Assembly (NCBI GenBank): GCA_016191645.1
Contig: JACPVQ010000161.1
Location: forward strand, 1-42,181
DNA: 42,181 bases
Direction of reading: 5' to 3'
Source: Candidatus Solibacter usitatus
Lineage (GTDB): Bacteria > Acidobacteriota > Terriglobia > Bryobacterales > Bryobacteraceae
This document shows, in pieces, positions 1 to 6,629 of this stretch. Each line of letters opens with the position of its first letter. Position 1 is the stretch's first letter. Both the position numbers and the translations under genes were made by a program. Under the pieces are notes generated by a model that was not told where the DNA came from, did no database searches, and saw nothing but the letters and a program-made list of their open reading frames with translations.

Positions 1-21
1 TTGGGGGCGTTTGGGAGATGG

Positions 22-93
22 AGCGGGAGACGGGACTCGAACCCGCAACCAACAGCTTGGAAGGCTGTGACTCTACCATTGAGTTACTCCCGC
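22..93 (-). tRNA. tRNA-Gly (anticodon TCC)
   Basis: The minus strand folds as a complete tRNA. The acceptor stem GCGGGAG pairs with CTCCCGC, followed by discriminator T. The T arm contains the GGTTCGAGTCC core. The anticodon stem ACAGC/GCTGT encloses the loop CTTCCAA, giving anticodon TCC, which reads GGA/GGG glycine codons. CCA is not encoded at the 3' end (TC follows). It is transcribed away from the downstream TolC gene. The 149 bp between the tRNA and that gene hold no recognisable gene. Confidence 0.96.
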
Positions 94-242
94 GCCTTCT
101 TCCATTGTAAGGGAACTACCCGCTCAGCCGCCACGGGTGCGTTACCATAAAAAGTGAACGAGAATCAGGGAACTTTGTGCTGGCCCCGGCCGTTAGAATC
201 CTTATAGGCCTTTCGCGAAGTCCATAGAAGGATCGATCCCGT

Positions 243-2177
243 ATGAAGAAGACCATTATTGTGTTTACCGTTTGGAGTCTGCTGCAGGCACAGTTGGCAA
301 GCGCGCAGCAGCCCGGCATGCCGCAGCCCGCGCGCACCCAGCCCATCTGGACGATGGACGGAATCAAAGGCTGGCTGCAGCGATACAAAGTGCAGGACGT
401 CGCGCCGGTCTATCTGAGCAACTCGACGCGTATTGATTCGCTGGTGCGGGCGGGACGGATTTATCTGTCGCTGCAGGATGCCATCGCGCTGACGCTGGAA
501 AACAATCTCGATATCGAAATCCAACGCTACGGCACGCGTCTGTCGGAGACGGACCTGCTGCGCGCGCAGGGCGGCGGATTGATTCGCGGTATCCCCACGT
601 CCATCAACACGACCACCACGAACGTTACGAATCAAGTTTCCGGACAAGGCGGATTGGGCACTTCGGTTGCCACCGGCGGTACGGGCGGAGGCGGTACGGC
701 GACCACCGGCGGCGTTGTGTTTTCACAAAGCGGGACGACGATTCCGACGCTGGATACCATCGTCAACACCGGTTTTGGATACAACCACCGCACGACCATC
801 AACTCGAATTCTTTTTCCACGGGTGTGCCGGCGTTCGCGGTTGCCAACCAGTCTCCGTTCTTCAGCATTCAGCGGGGCTTTCTCACCGGAACCAACGTTT
901 CGATGGATTTCAATAACGCATACGTGAACTCCACGGTTCCGCGCGCGGAGATCAACCCTTACTACACAAGCAATCTCGGACTGACCGTCAGTCAAAGTCT
1001 GTTGCGAGGGTTTGGCAGAGCCGTCAACAATCGCAACATCCGCATTGCACAGAAGCAAGTGGCGGTGTCAGACCTGGTGTTCACGCAGCAGGTGATGACC
1101 ACGGTCTCTTCCGTTATCAATATCTACTGGGATCTGGTGAGCTACAACGAAGACGCGAAGGTCAAGAAGCAGGCGCTGGCATTGGCGCAGAAGCTGCTGG
1201 AAGACAACAAGAAGCAGGTGGAGATCGGCACGCTGGCGCCCATCGAAATCGTGCGCGCGGAAGCGGAAGTAGCGCGCAATCAGCAGGACCTCACGGTATC
1301 GGAGACGCGCCTTCTGCAGCAGGAGACCGTTCTGAAAAACGCGGTCAGCCGGACGGGCGTCTCCGGTCCGATGCTTTCCGAAGCGCGCGTTGTTCCTACG
1401 GACGTGATGCGCATTCCCGACCAGGAGCGAGTGGAGCCCATTCAGGACCTGGTGGCTACCGCTTTACAGAAACGCCCCGACATCGCGCAAACGAAGCTCA
1501 GCATTGAGACCGCGAAGATCAGCCTGGAGGGCAGCAAGAGCGCTTTGAAACCGGAGTTTGGAGTGCAGGCGCAGGTTCGGAACAATGGCTTGGCAGGCAG
1601 TCCGAGCGTGATTCAGATTCCCGGCACCGGCAGTTTCGTTCAGAATGCCAATCCGTTTTTCGTCGGTGGTTATGGCGGAGTGTTGGGACAGATCTTCCGG
1701 CGCAACTTCCCCGATTACAACGTGAGCTTCCAACTAAGTATTCCGATTACCAACAAGACGGCGCGCGCCGACATGGCGAACGATCTGCTGAGGCTGCGCC
1801 AACAGGAATTGCGCGAGCAATCGCAGGTTAATCAGGTGCGCGTCGAAGTGCAAAATGCGCTCATCGGATTGCAACAGGCGCGCGCCGGGTACCAGGCGTC
1901 GATGAAGTCGCGCATCTTCGCGGAGCAAACGCTGGACGCCGAGCAGAAAAAATATGCGCTGGGCGCATCGACCATTTTCTTCGTCATCCAGGCGCAGCGC
2001 GATCTGGCTGTGGCGCAGGCGGCGGAGGTGTCGGCACTCAGCTCGTATAGCCGTGCGAAAGTTTCTCTCGATCAGGCGCTGGGTATGACCCTCGACGTGA
2101 ACCGCATCTCCATTGAGGAAGCGCGTAAGGGCCAGGTGTCCAAGGCCGCCACAACGGTCCCGCTGCAGGACCAGTAG
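243..2177 (+). CDS. TolC-family outer membrane efflux protein
   Basis: A 644-residue outer membrane channel of the TolC/OEP family, which normally carries substrates through the outer membrane for an RND, MFS or ABC-type exporter. Residues 1-22 are a signal peptide ending in a run of small residues (QLASAQQ). The first OEP repeat begins near residue 75 (SLQDAIALTLENNLDIEIQ). The second contains RPDIAQTKLSIETA near residue 418. Long helical stretches around 290-370 and 520-620 fit the periplasmic coiled-coil barrel. A Gly/Thr-rich low-complexity insert at about 130-165 makes the protein longer than typical 450-500-residue members. An AAGGA Shine-Dalgarno-like site lies 10 bases before ATG 243. 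No adaptor or inner-membrane pump gene is adjacent, so the partner is unknown. The chromate transporter genes start only 25 bp downstream. Confidence 0.9.
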   Translation: MKKTIIVFTVWSLLQAQLASAQQPGMPQPARTQPIWTMDGIKGWLQRYKVQDVAPVYLSNSTRIDSLVRAGRIYLSLQDAIALTLENNLDIEIQRYGTRLSETDLLRAQGGGLIRGIPTSINTTTTNVTNQVSGQGGLGTSVATGGTGGGGTATTGGVVFSQSGTTIPTLDTIVNTGFGYNHRTTINSNSFSTGVPAFAVANQSPFFSIQRGFLTGTNVSMDFNNAYVNSTVPRAEINPYYTSNLGLTVSQSLLRGFGRAVNNRNIRIAQKQVAVSDLVFTQQVMTTVSSVINIYWDLVSYNEDAKVKKQALALAQKLLEDNKKQVEIGTLAPIEIVRAEAEVARNQQDLTVSETRLLQQETVLKNAVSRTGVSGPMLSEARVVPTDVMRIPDQERVEPIQDLVATALQKRPDIAQTKLSIETAKISLEGSKSALKPEFGVQAQVRNNGLAGSPSVIQIPGTGSFVQNANPFFVGGYGGVLGQIFRRNFPDYNVSFQLSIPITNKTARADMANDLLRLRQQELREQSQVNQVRVEVQNALIGLQQARAGYQASMKSRIFAEQTLDAEQKKYALGASTIFFVIQAQRDLAVAQAAEVSALSSYSRAKVSLDQALGMTLDVNRISIEEARKGQVSKAATTVPLQDQ

Positions 2178-2202
2178 CCGGAGCGTCCTGTATCCTGAAA
2201 CA

Positions 2203-2757
2203 ATGCCTCACCGGCCGTCGCTGCGCGAAGTCGCGGCTCTTTACCTCAAAGCGGGCAATCTCACTTTCGGCGGCGGCGATCCCACGGTCGCTTCGCTGCA
2301 GCGCGAGTTAGTAGACCGCCGCGGCTGGATCACGGCGGAACAGTATTCCATCGCGTTCTCGGTTGCGCGAATCGTTCCCGGTACAAATGTTCTGGCCTTC
2401 TGCGCGGCTTCGGCCTACCAGATGCAGGGATGGGTGGGCGCGGTGCTCAGTGTGCTGGCGGCCTCCGCGCCGTCGGCGGTGCTCGCCGTGTGGATTCTCA
2501 CCGCGCTGGATGCGGCGCAACGCAATCCGCTGGCAAACGCCGCCGCGGGCGCGGTGCTGGCGTCGGTGGTCGGAATGATGTTCGCGTCGGCGTGGCAATT
2601 GATGAAGCCCGCGCTGGCGGACGCCAAATGGTTTCGGGTAGTCGTGTTCTCAGGCGGCGCGCTCATCCTGCGGGAATGGTTGCGATTGTCACCCGTGGAA
2701 GTTCTTTTCGCCGCCGGATTGTGCGGCGCTTTCTGGCGCGAGGGCACAGCGCGATGA
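2203..2757 (+). CDS. Chromate transporter, N-terminal half-size subunit (CHR domain)
   Basis: A 184-residue membrane protein with one CHR domain. The N-terminal YLKAGNLTFGGGDPTVASLQ is the family's GGG-containing signature, followed by GWITAEQYSIAFSVARIVPG and several hydrophobic helices. Short-chain chromate transporters occur as adjacent pairs of half-size proteins, as here. Known members expel chromate or move sulfate-like anions across the inner membrane. I start at ATG 2203 because the protein then begins at the usual family position; upstream in-frame starts lie within the TolC gene. TATCCT sits 6 bases before the ATG with no Shine-Dalgarno site. The stop overlaps the next start by 4 bases (ATGA), implying translational coupling. 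The natural substrate cannot be read from sequence. Confidence 0.88.
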   Translation: MPHRPSLREVAALYLKAGNLTFGGGDPTVASLQRELVDRRGWITAEQYSIAFSVARIVPGTNVLAFCAASAYQMQGWVGAVLSVLAASAPSAVLAVWILTALDAAQRNPLANAAAGAVLASVVGMMFASAWQLMKPALADAKWFRVVVFSGGALILREWLRLSPVEVLFAAGLCGAFWREGTAR

Positions 2758-3278
2758 GTCTCTGGCTGCTCTACCTGCTCCTCTCGAAAGCGACCATGAC
2801 CGGTTTCAGCGGACTTGGGTCGCTGCCGTCAATCCGCGAAGATTTCGTTGAGCGGCATCATGTGCTGACGGATTACCAATTGAATGCCGCGGTTGCGGCG
2901 GGTCGCACCGGTCCTGGACCGCTTGGATTGTACGTAGTGTGCGTCGGCTACACTGTGGCGGGCACGCCTGGTGCGCTTATCGGCTTCCTTGCGATGATCA
3001 CGCCCACGATGCTGGTCATTCCCGTGTTACGATTTTTCCTGCGCACGGCGGAACATCCGGCTCTGCGAGGATCCATTCGCGGGTTGCTCCTGGCTGCGGC
3101 GGGACTGCTGATTTCGGCGTCGTTGCCGCTGGGCCGTTCCTCGCTAACATCCGCATTGCCGGTGGCAGTGGCCGGCGTGAGCTTCTGCATTCTGGCGCTG
3201 ACAAAAGTGGAGACGGTGTGGGTAGTGGCGGGCGCCGCCGTGTTGGGGTTGGGCGCTGGAATGGCTGGGTTCAAGTGA
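2754..3278 (+). CDS. Chromate transporter, C-terminal half-size subunit (CHR domain)
   Basis: A 174-residue second half-size CHR protein. It carries the family motifs KATMTGFSGLGSLPSIREDF and QLNAAVAAGRTGPGPLGLYV, followed by four or five hydrophobic segments. It pairs with the preceding gene to make a full transporter of two inverted CHR domains. The start ATG 2754 overlaps the upstream stop, and its own stop overlaps the GTG start of the ABC ATPase gene (GTGA). All three are therefore probably translated from one mRNA. Coupling a chromate-type anion carrier to an ABC importer ATPase is uncommon. Confidence 0.88.
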   Translation: MSLWLLYLLLSKATMTGFSGLGSLPSIREDFVERHHVLTDYQLNAAVAAGRTGPGPLGLYVVCVGYTVAGTPGALIGFLAMITPTMLVIPVLRFFLRTAEHPALRGSIRGLLLAAAGLLISASLPLGRSSLTSALPVAVAGVSFCILALTKVETVWVVAGAAVLGLGAGMAGFK

Positions 3279-4060
3279 CGCCGGCGATTCAGGTAAACGG
3301 CGTCACGCGGCGGTTTGCAAAGCCGTCAGGCGAGGTATTCACCGCACTGTCCAACGTCGATGTGGAGATTGCCGCGGGTTCCTTCGTGTCGATTGTGGGG
3401 CCAAGCGGCTGCGGTAAATCGACGCTGCTGAATCTGATCGCAGGACTCGCGCCCGCTGATAGCGGAAGCATCCGCGTTTACGGAGAAGCACTGGCCGGAC
3501 TCAACCGGCGCGCGGCTTACATGTTTCAACAGGACGCCTTGCTGCCCTGGAAATCGGTCCTGGAAAACGTGGCGCTCGGTCTGGAGTTTCGCGGCATCAA
3601 CCGGAGTGCTCGCGCGGCGACCGCGGCGGATTGGATCAGGCGCGTGGGTCTGGAAGGATTCGATTCAAGCTATCCGCATCAGCTTAGCGGCGGCATGCGC
3701 AAGCGCGCTGCGATGGCACAGGCCTTTCTGGTGGATCCGGATATCCTTCTCATGGATGAACCTTTCAGCGCGCTGGATGTTCACACCCGTCTGCGCATGG
3801 AGAGCGAATTGGTCTCGCTGTGGAGCGGCACCGGGAAGACCGTGGTGTTCGTCACGCACGATTTGGAAGAGGCCATCGCGCTTTCAGACGAAGTGATTAT
3901 TCTTTCGGCGGGACCCGCGAGCAAGGTAGCGGGGCGGTTTTCCGTGGACTTGCCGCGCCCGCGCAATCTCATCGACATCAAGACCGAGCCGCGCTTCCAG
4001 GAGGTTTATCGCGTGATTTGGAAAACGTTGCGCGAAGAGGTGTTAAAGACGCATGTTTAA
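3275..4060 (+). CDS. ABC transporter ATP-binding protein, nitrate/sulfonate/taurine (SsuB/TauB/NrtD) type
   Basis: A 261-residue ATPase that would power an importer of the NMT1/sulfonate/taurine class. Visible motifs are Walker A GPSGCGKST (about residues 40-48), a Q-loop in MFQQDALLPWKSV, the ABC signature LSGGMRKRAAMAQAF, Walker B DILLMDEPFSALD, and the H-loop in VVFVTHDLEEA. The wording of the Q-loop and signature regions matches the SsuB/TauB group better than amino-acid or sugar importers. I choose GTG 3275 because it overlaps the previous stop by 4 bases and gives a normal-length N-terminus (TPAIQVNGVTRRF). Longer in-frame readings run through the CHR gene. The cognate permease follows after a 248-bp gap filled mostly by a palindromic repeat. 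No substrate-binding protein gene is visible. Confidence 0.92.
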   Translation: MTPAIQVNGVTRRFAKPSGEVFTALSNVDVEIAAGSFVSIVGPSGCGKSTLLNLIAGLAPADSGSIRVYGEALAGLNRRAAYMFQQDALLPWKSVLENVALGLEFRGINRSARAATAADWIRRVGLEGFDSSYPHQLSGGMRKRAAMAQAFLVDPDILLMDEPFSALDVHTRLRMESELVSLWSGTGKTVVFVTHDLEEAIALSDEVIILSAGPASKVAGRFSVDLPRPRNLIDIKTEPRFQEVYRVIWKTLREEVLKTHV

Positions 4061-4094
4061 ACGCAACGCCTTTCACCTGATCTCTTCCTCCGAT

Positions 4095-4296
4095 GTGGGG
4101 CCAGGTCTCCAGACCTGCGACGGGATCTCCAGATCCCGTCCTGGCCGCCGTGCGGCCACCACGGACGATCTCGTGCTCTCGGAAGAGCCGATCTGGAGAT
4201 CGTCTCGCAGGTCTGGAGACCTGCCCCACAGAGCAGCACATCCGCAACCAAAGAGAATCTTTGCGGCTTGGGAAGATTTCAGAGAGTAGTAGTACA
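4095..4296. repeat. Interspersed palindromic repeat, copy A
   Basis: This intergenic element is bounded by outer inverted arms GTGGGG(C)CAGGTCTCC (4095-4110) and its complement ending at 4229. It contains nested hairpins: CAGGTCTCCAGACCTG (4102-4117), CGGGATCTCCAGATCCCG (4121-4138), GGCCGC-CGT-GCGGCC (4143-4157), CGATCTGGAGATCG (4189-4202) and CAGGTCTGGAGACCTG (4208-4223). Four of the five are centred on TCTCCAGA or TCTGGAGA. A 67-base tail (4230-4296) ending TAGTAGTACA matches copy B at 61 of 67 positions without gaps. It contains no gene. Short open frames across it, with arginine-rich peptides, are by-products of the palindromes. It sits between the ATPase and permease genes of one transporter. 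Confidence 0.88.
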
Positions 4297-4308
4297 GAGG
4301 TTCAAGAA

Positions 4309-5088
4309 ATGACGGGTAAGCGCAGCATTCGGATCTGGCAGGCTGGCGTCGGAGTGATACTCGCCGGTTCGTGGCAACTGGCCGTGAGCGCGGGACTTCT
4401 GGACAAGTTTTTCTTCTCTCGTCCCAGCGATATCGCCGTGCGCGTTTGGGATCAGGCTGTGAGCGGCAAGGTCTGGCCGCATCTATGGACCACATCCCTG
4501 GAAGCGATGCTCTCGTTCTTGATCGGCGGCGCGTTGGGCGTGCTGAGCGGCTTTGTGCTGGCGCGGCGGCCGTTTCTGTCGGCCGTGCTCGACCCGTACA
4601 TTCGCGTGGCCAATTCACTGCCAAGGGTGGTGCTGGCGCCCATTTTCCTATTGTGGTTCGGTCTTGGCGTGTGGTCGAAGGTGGCGCTTGGCGTGACGGT
4701 AGTATTCTTCATCGTATTCTTCAACACCTATAGGGGCGTGCGGGAAGTTGACCCTGCGATCGTCTCCAACGCGCGCATGCTGGGCGCAAATGAACGGCAG
4801 TTGGTGCGTCACGTTTTGATTCCCAGCGCCCTCAGTTGGATCTTCTCCAGCCTTCATGTCGCCATCGGGTTCGCCATTATCGCCGTCGTTGTGGGCGAAT
4901 ATCTGGGCGCGTCGATGGGCATCGGATATTCCATTGCACAGGCCGAAGGCGTGTTCGATACGACAGGCGTGTTCGCGGGAATGACCGTGCTCGCCATTTT
5001 TGTGCTGGCCGTTGGCGCACTGGTGCAGCGGCTGGAACGCAGACTGTTGCGGTGGAAGCCGCCACAACAGGGGTCGGCGGATTTGTAG
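4309..5088 (+). CDS. ABC transporter permease, nitrate/sulfonate/taurine (SsuC/TauC) type
   Basis: A 259-residue inner-membrane permease of the BPD_transp_1 family, partner of the ATPase encoded at 3275. It has about six hydrophobic helices. The EAA loop, which docks on the ATPase, reads ARMLGANERQLVRHVLIPSALSWI around residues 160-185. N-terminal motifs (FFFSRPSDIAVRVWD, LPRVVLAPIFLLWFGLG) are typical of the sulfonate/nitrate/taurine group. The frame is open upstream through the repeat, but I start at ATG 4309: the upstream part encodes repeat-derived peptide with no membrane-protein character. The gene ends 2 bp before the stop codon of the convergent GH105-like gene. Substrate is unknown because the binding protein is absent. 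Confidence 0.9.
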   Translation: MTGKRSIRIWQAGVGVILAGSWQLAVSAGLLDKFFFSRPSDIAVRVWDQAVSGKVWPHLWTTSLEAMLSFLIGGALGVLSGFVLARRPFLSAVLDPYIRVANSLPRVVLAPIFLLWFGLGVWSKVALGVTVVFFIVFFNTYRGVREVDPAIVSNARMLGANERQLVRHVLIPSALSWIFSSLHVAIGFAIIAVVVGEYLGASMGIGYSIAQAEGVFDTTGVFAGMTVLAIFVLAVGALVQRLERRLLRWKPPQQGSADL

Positions 5089-5090
5089 AA

Positions 5091-6596
5091 CTACTCGAGC
5101 CCGGCCATTTCCGTGGCGAATAGTAGTACCATCGCACCGCCGCGCGGGTCGCGCCCCAGAATCGCCTTGCGCTTCAAATAATCATTCAAGGAAGCCTGTG
5201 CGCCGGTTCCTTCGCAAACGTCCATCAAGCCGCCGTTGGAAGCCACGCGAATCTTCACCGCGTCCCATGCGTGATCCACCATCGGCCGGTAGGTTCTAAC
5301 ATCCAACCAGCCTCGCCGGATGGCGCGCGAAATCGAGTAAGCGATCATGCACGTCGCCGTCAATTCGCGGTAAGCGCCGGGGTGGTCCACTACCTGCCGC
5401 CACATTCCGGTTACATCCTGATGCTTGCCCAACGCGGCCACCAACGTGCGGAACGACGCAAGCATTTCGGCGTGTGCGGGGTGATCTTCCGGCAAGTCGA
5501 GCAAGGAAAGCGCCATGCCCAAGGCCGCAAATCCGTTTCCTCTGCCCCAAGCGGCTTCGTCTTTCGGCGAATGCCGCCACAGCCCGTCACTTCTTTCATC
5601 CAGATTTCGCATGAACCGGAAATGCCGCAGCGCCATGTCGTAATATTTGCGGTCGCCGGTCAGTTGGCCCGCCTTCACCAAAATGGGACAGCCCATGAAA
5701 ACGGAGTCGCTCATTTGGTTGTGATAAGGCATCGACTCGCGCATCTGGCCACTTTCGGTGAACCCTAGATCGGCGGCGGCGCGTGCCATCGCGGTGTATT
5801 CCGGCTTTCCGGTACGCATGGCGAGGTCGGCGAACAGCAAGTGTCCCGAGAGATGGCTGCCGGTCGCTTTGAGAAGGCTCTTTTTCGGATCTTTGAAATA
5901 CGGTTCGACAATGCGCTCCACATCGTCGAGATGACCCATGCGAAGGCGCGCCATCACCGCTACGGCGGGAATGTACACTGCTTCTGCCAGATCGTGACCG
6001 TACACTTTGCCCATCTCGACGGCCACTTGCCTGGGCGTCCTGGCGAGCCGCTTCTCGGCCTCCAGGCGAGCCGGAGACTTCGCCGGCGCCTTCATGGCGG
6101 CAAGGATTCCACGTTTCGCATCGACGCGCTGCACGGGAATCCGGCCCACGCCGGCAACCGCCTCGCGGAGCATGGCAGTTACCAAACCGCCTGGATCGGC
6201 GCCTACGACAATCACCAGGTCGGGCGTCCATGTTGCCATCCACCGCCACAGTACATGCGACTCGGCGTTGTCGCGATAGGCGTCACCGGCGGGGGGGAAC
6301 GCCAGTTTCGCTCCGGCGGGATTGCTTCTGGTAATGGCCGCCAGCAAATACTGATTCCGTTCGCGCGATGTGGCTTCGAACCAGTTCAGTTCGTTGTAAA
6401 CGGCGTCGGAGGATTCCTTACTTCCGTCCATTCCGCCAATGAGCAGAATGCGCGCGCGCGATGGAAGATCCGCGCCCGCAAGATCTGCTTCGATAAGCGA
6501 TCCATTCGATGCCATACCGAGAGTAATGCGGCTTGCGGCCGGCACGGGCATGACGGCGAGGCAAGACAAAACCCAAACTGCGCGGAGTGTTTTCAT
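5091..6596 (-). CDS. Secreted glycoside hydrolase, GH88/GH105 (unsaturated rhamnogalacturonyl hydrolase) family
   Basis: A 501-residue exported protein with a signal peptide at about 1-21. The C-terminal two thirds (about 175-500) match the six-hairpin GH88/GH105 fold. Visible are SDSVFMGCPILVKAG, whose Asp297 sits where the YteR-type catalytic Asp is, and GLWRHSPKDEAAWGRGNGF (338-356), the family hallmark. Known members remove unsaturated uronic residues from oligosaccharides left by polysaccharide lyases. Residues 22-170 form a separate domain (ILLIGGMDGSKES, DLVIVVGADPGG) faintly resembling M14 carboxypeptidase-like domains but lacking a clear HxxE zinc site. The start at 6596 has AAGGA 4 bases upstream and a good signal peptide; the longer open frame runs antisense into the neighbouring gene. 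Confidence 0.82.
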   Translation of the reverse strand: MKTLRAVWVLSCLAVMPVPAASRITLGMASNGSLIEADLAGADLPSRARILLIGGMDGSKESSDAVYNELNWFEATSRERNQYLLAAITRSNPAGAKLAFPPAGDAYRDNAESHVLWRWMATWTPDLVIVVGADPGGLVTAMLREAVAGVGRIPVQRVDAKRGILAAMKAPAKSPARLEAEKRLARTPRQVAVEMGKVYGHDLAEAVYIPAVAVMARLRMGHLDDVERIVEPYFKDPKKSLLKATGSHLSGHLLFADLAMRTGKPEYTAMARAAADLGFTESGQMRESMPYHNQMSDSVFMGCPILVKAGQLTGDRKYYDMALRHFRFMRNLDERSDGLWRHSPKDEAAWGRGNGFAALGMALSLLDLPEDHPAHAEMLASFRTLVAALGKHQDVTGMWRQVVDHPGAYRELTATCMIAYSISRAIRRGWLDVRTYRPMVDHAWDAVKIRVASNGGLMDVCEGTGAQASLNDYLKRKAILGRDPRGGAMVLLFATEMAGLE

Positions 6597-6611
6597 GGCA
6601 TCCTTTGCGAC

Positions 6612-6621
6612 AGTGTACACT
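6612..6621. promoter_or_regulatory. Symmetric -10-like palindrome AGTGTACACT between divergent genes
   Basis: The 33-bp gap between the two divergent starts contains the perfect 10-bp palindrome AGTGTACACT. Read on either strand it ends in TACACT, a plausible -10 hexamer. On the plus strand TACACT (6616-6621) lies 8 bases before ATG 6630. On the minus strand it lies 15 bases before ATG 6596. No convincing -35 box is visible. It could equally be a dimeric repressor operator; the sequence alone does not decide. Confidence 0.4.
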
Positions 6622-6629
6622 ATCTCCCC

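Noticed and set aside
4057-4289. Short open frames on both strands across repeat copy A, and an N-terminal extension of the permease through it
   Set aside because: They encode arginine- and proline-rich peptides generated by the palindromes; similar peptides appear from copy B. The permease starts at ATG 4309.
5841-6629. Upstream extension of the penicillin-acylase-family gene to a 942-residue frame
   Set aside because: The extension is antisense to the GH105-like gene, and a proper signal peptide begins at ATG 6630.
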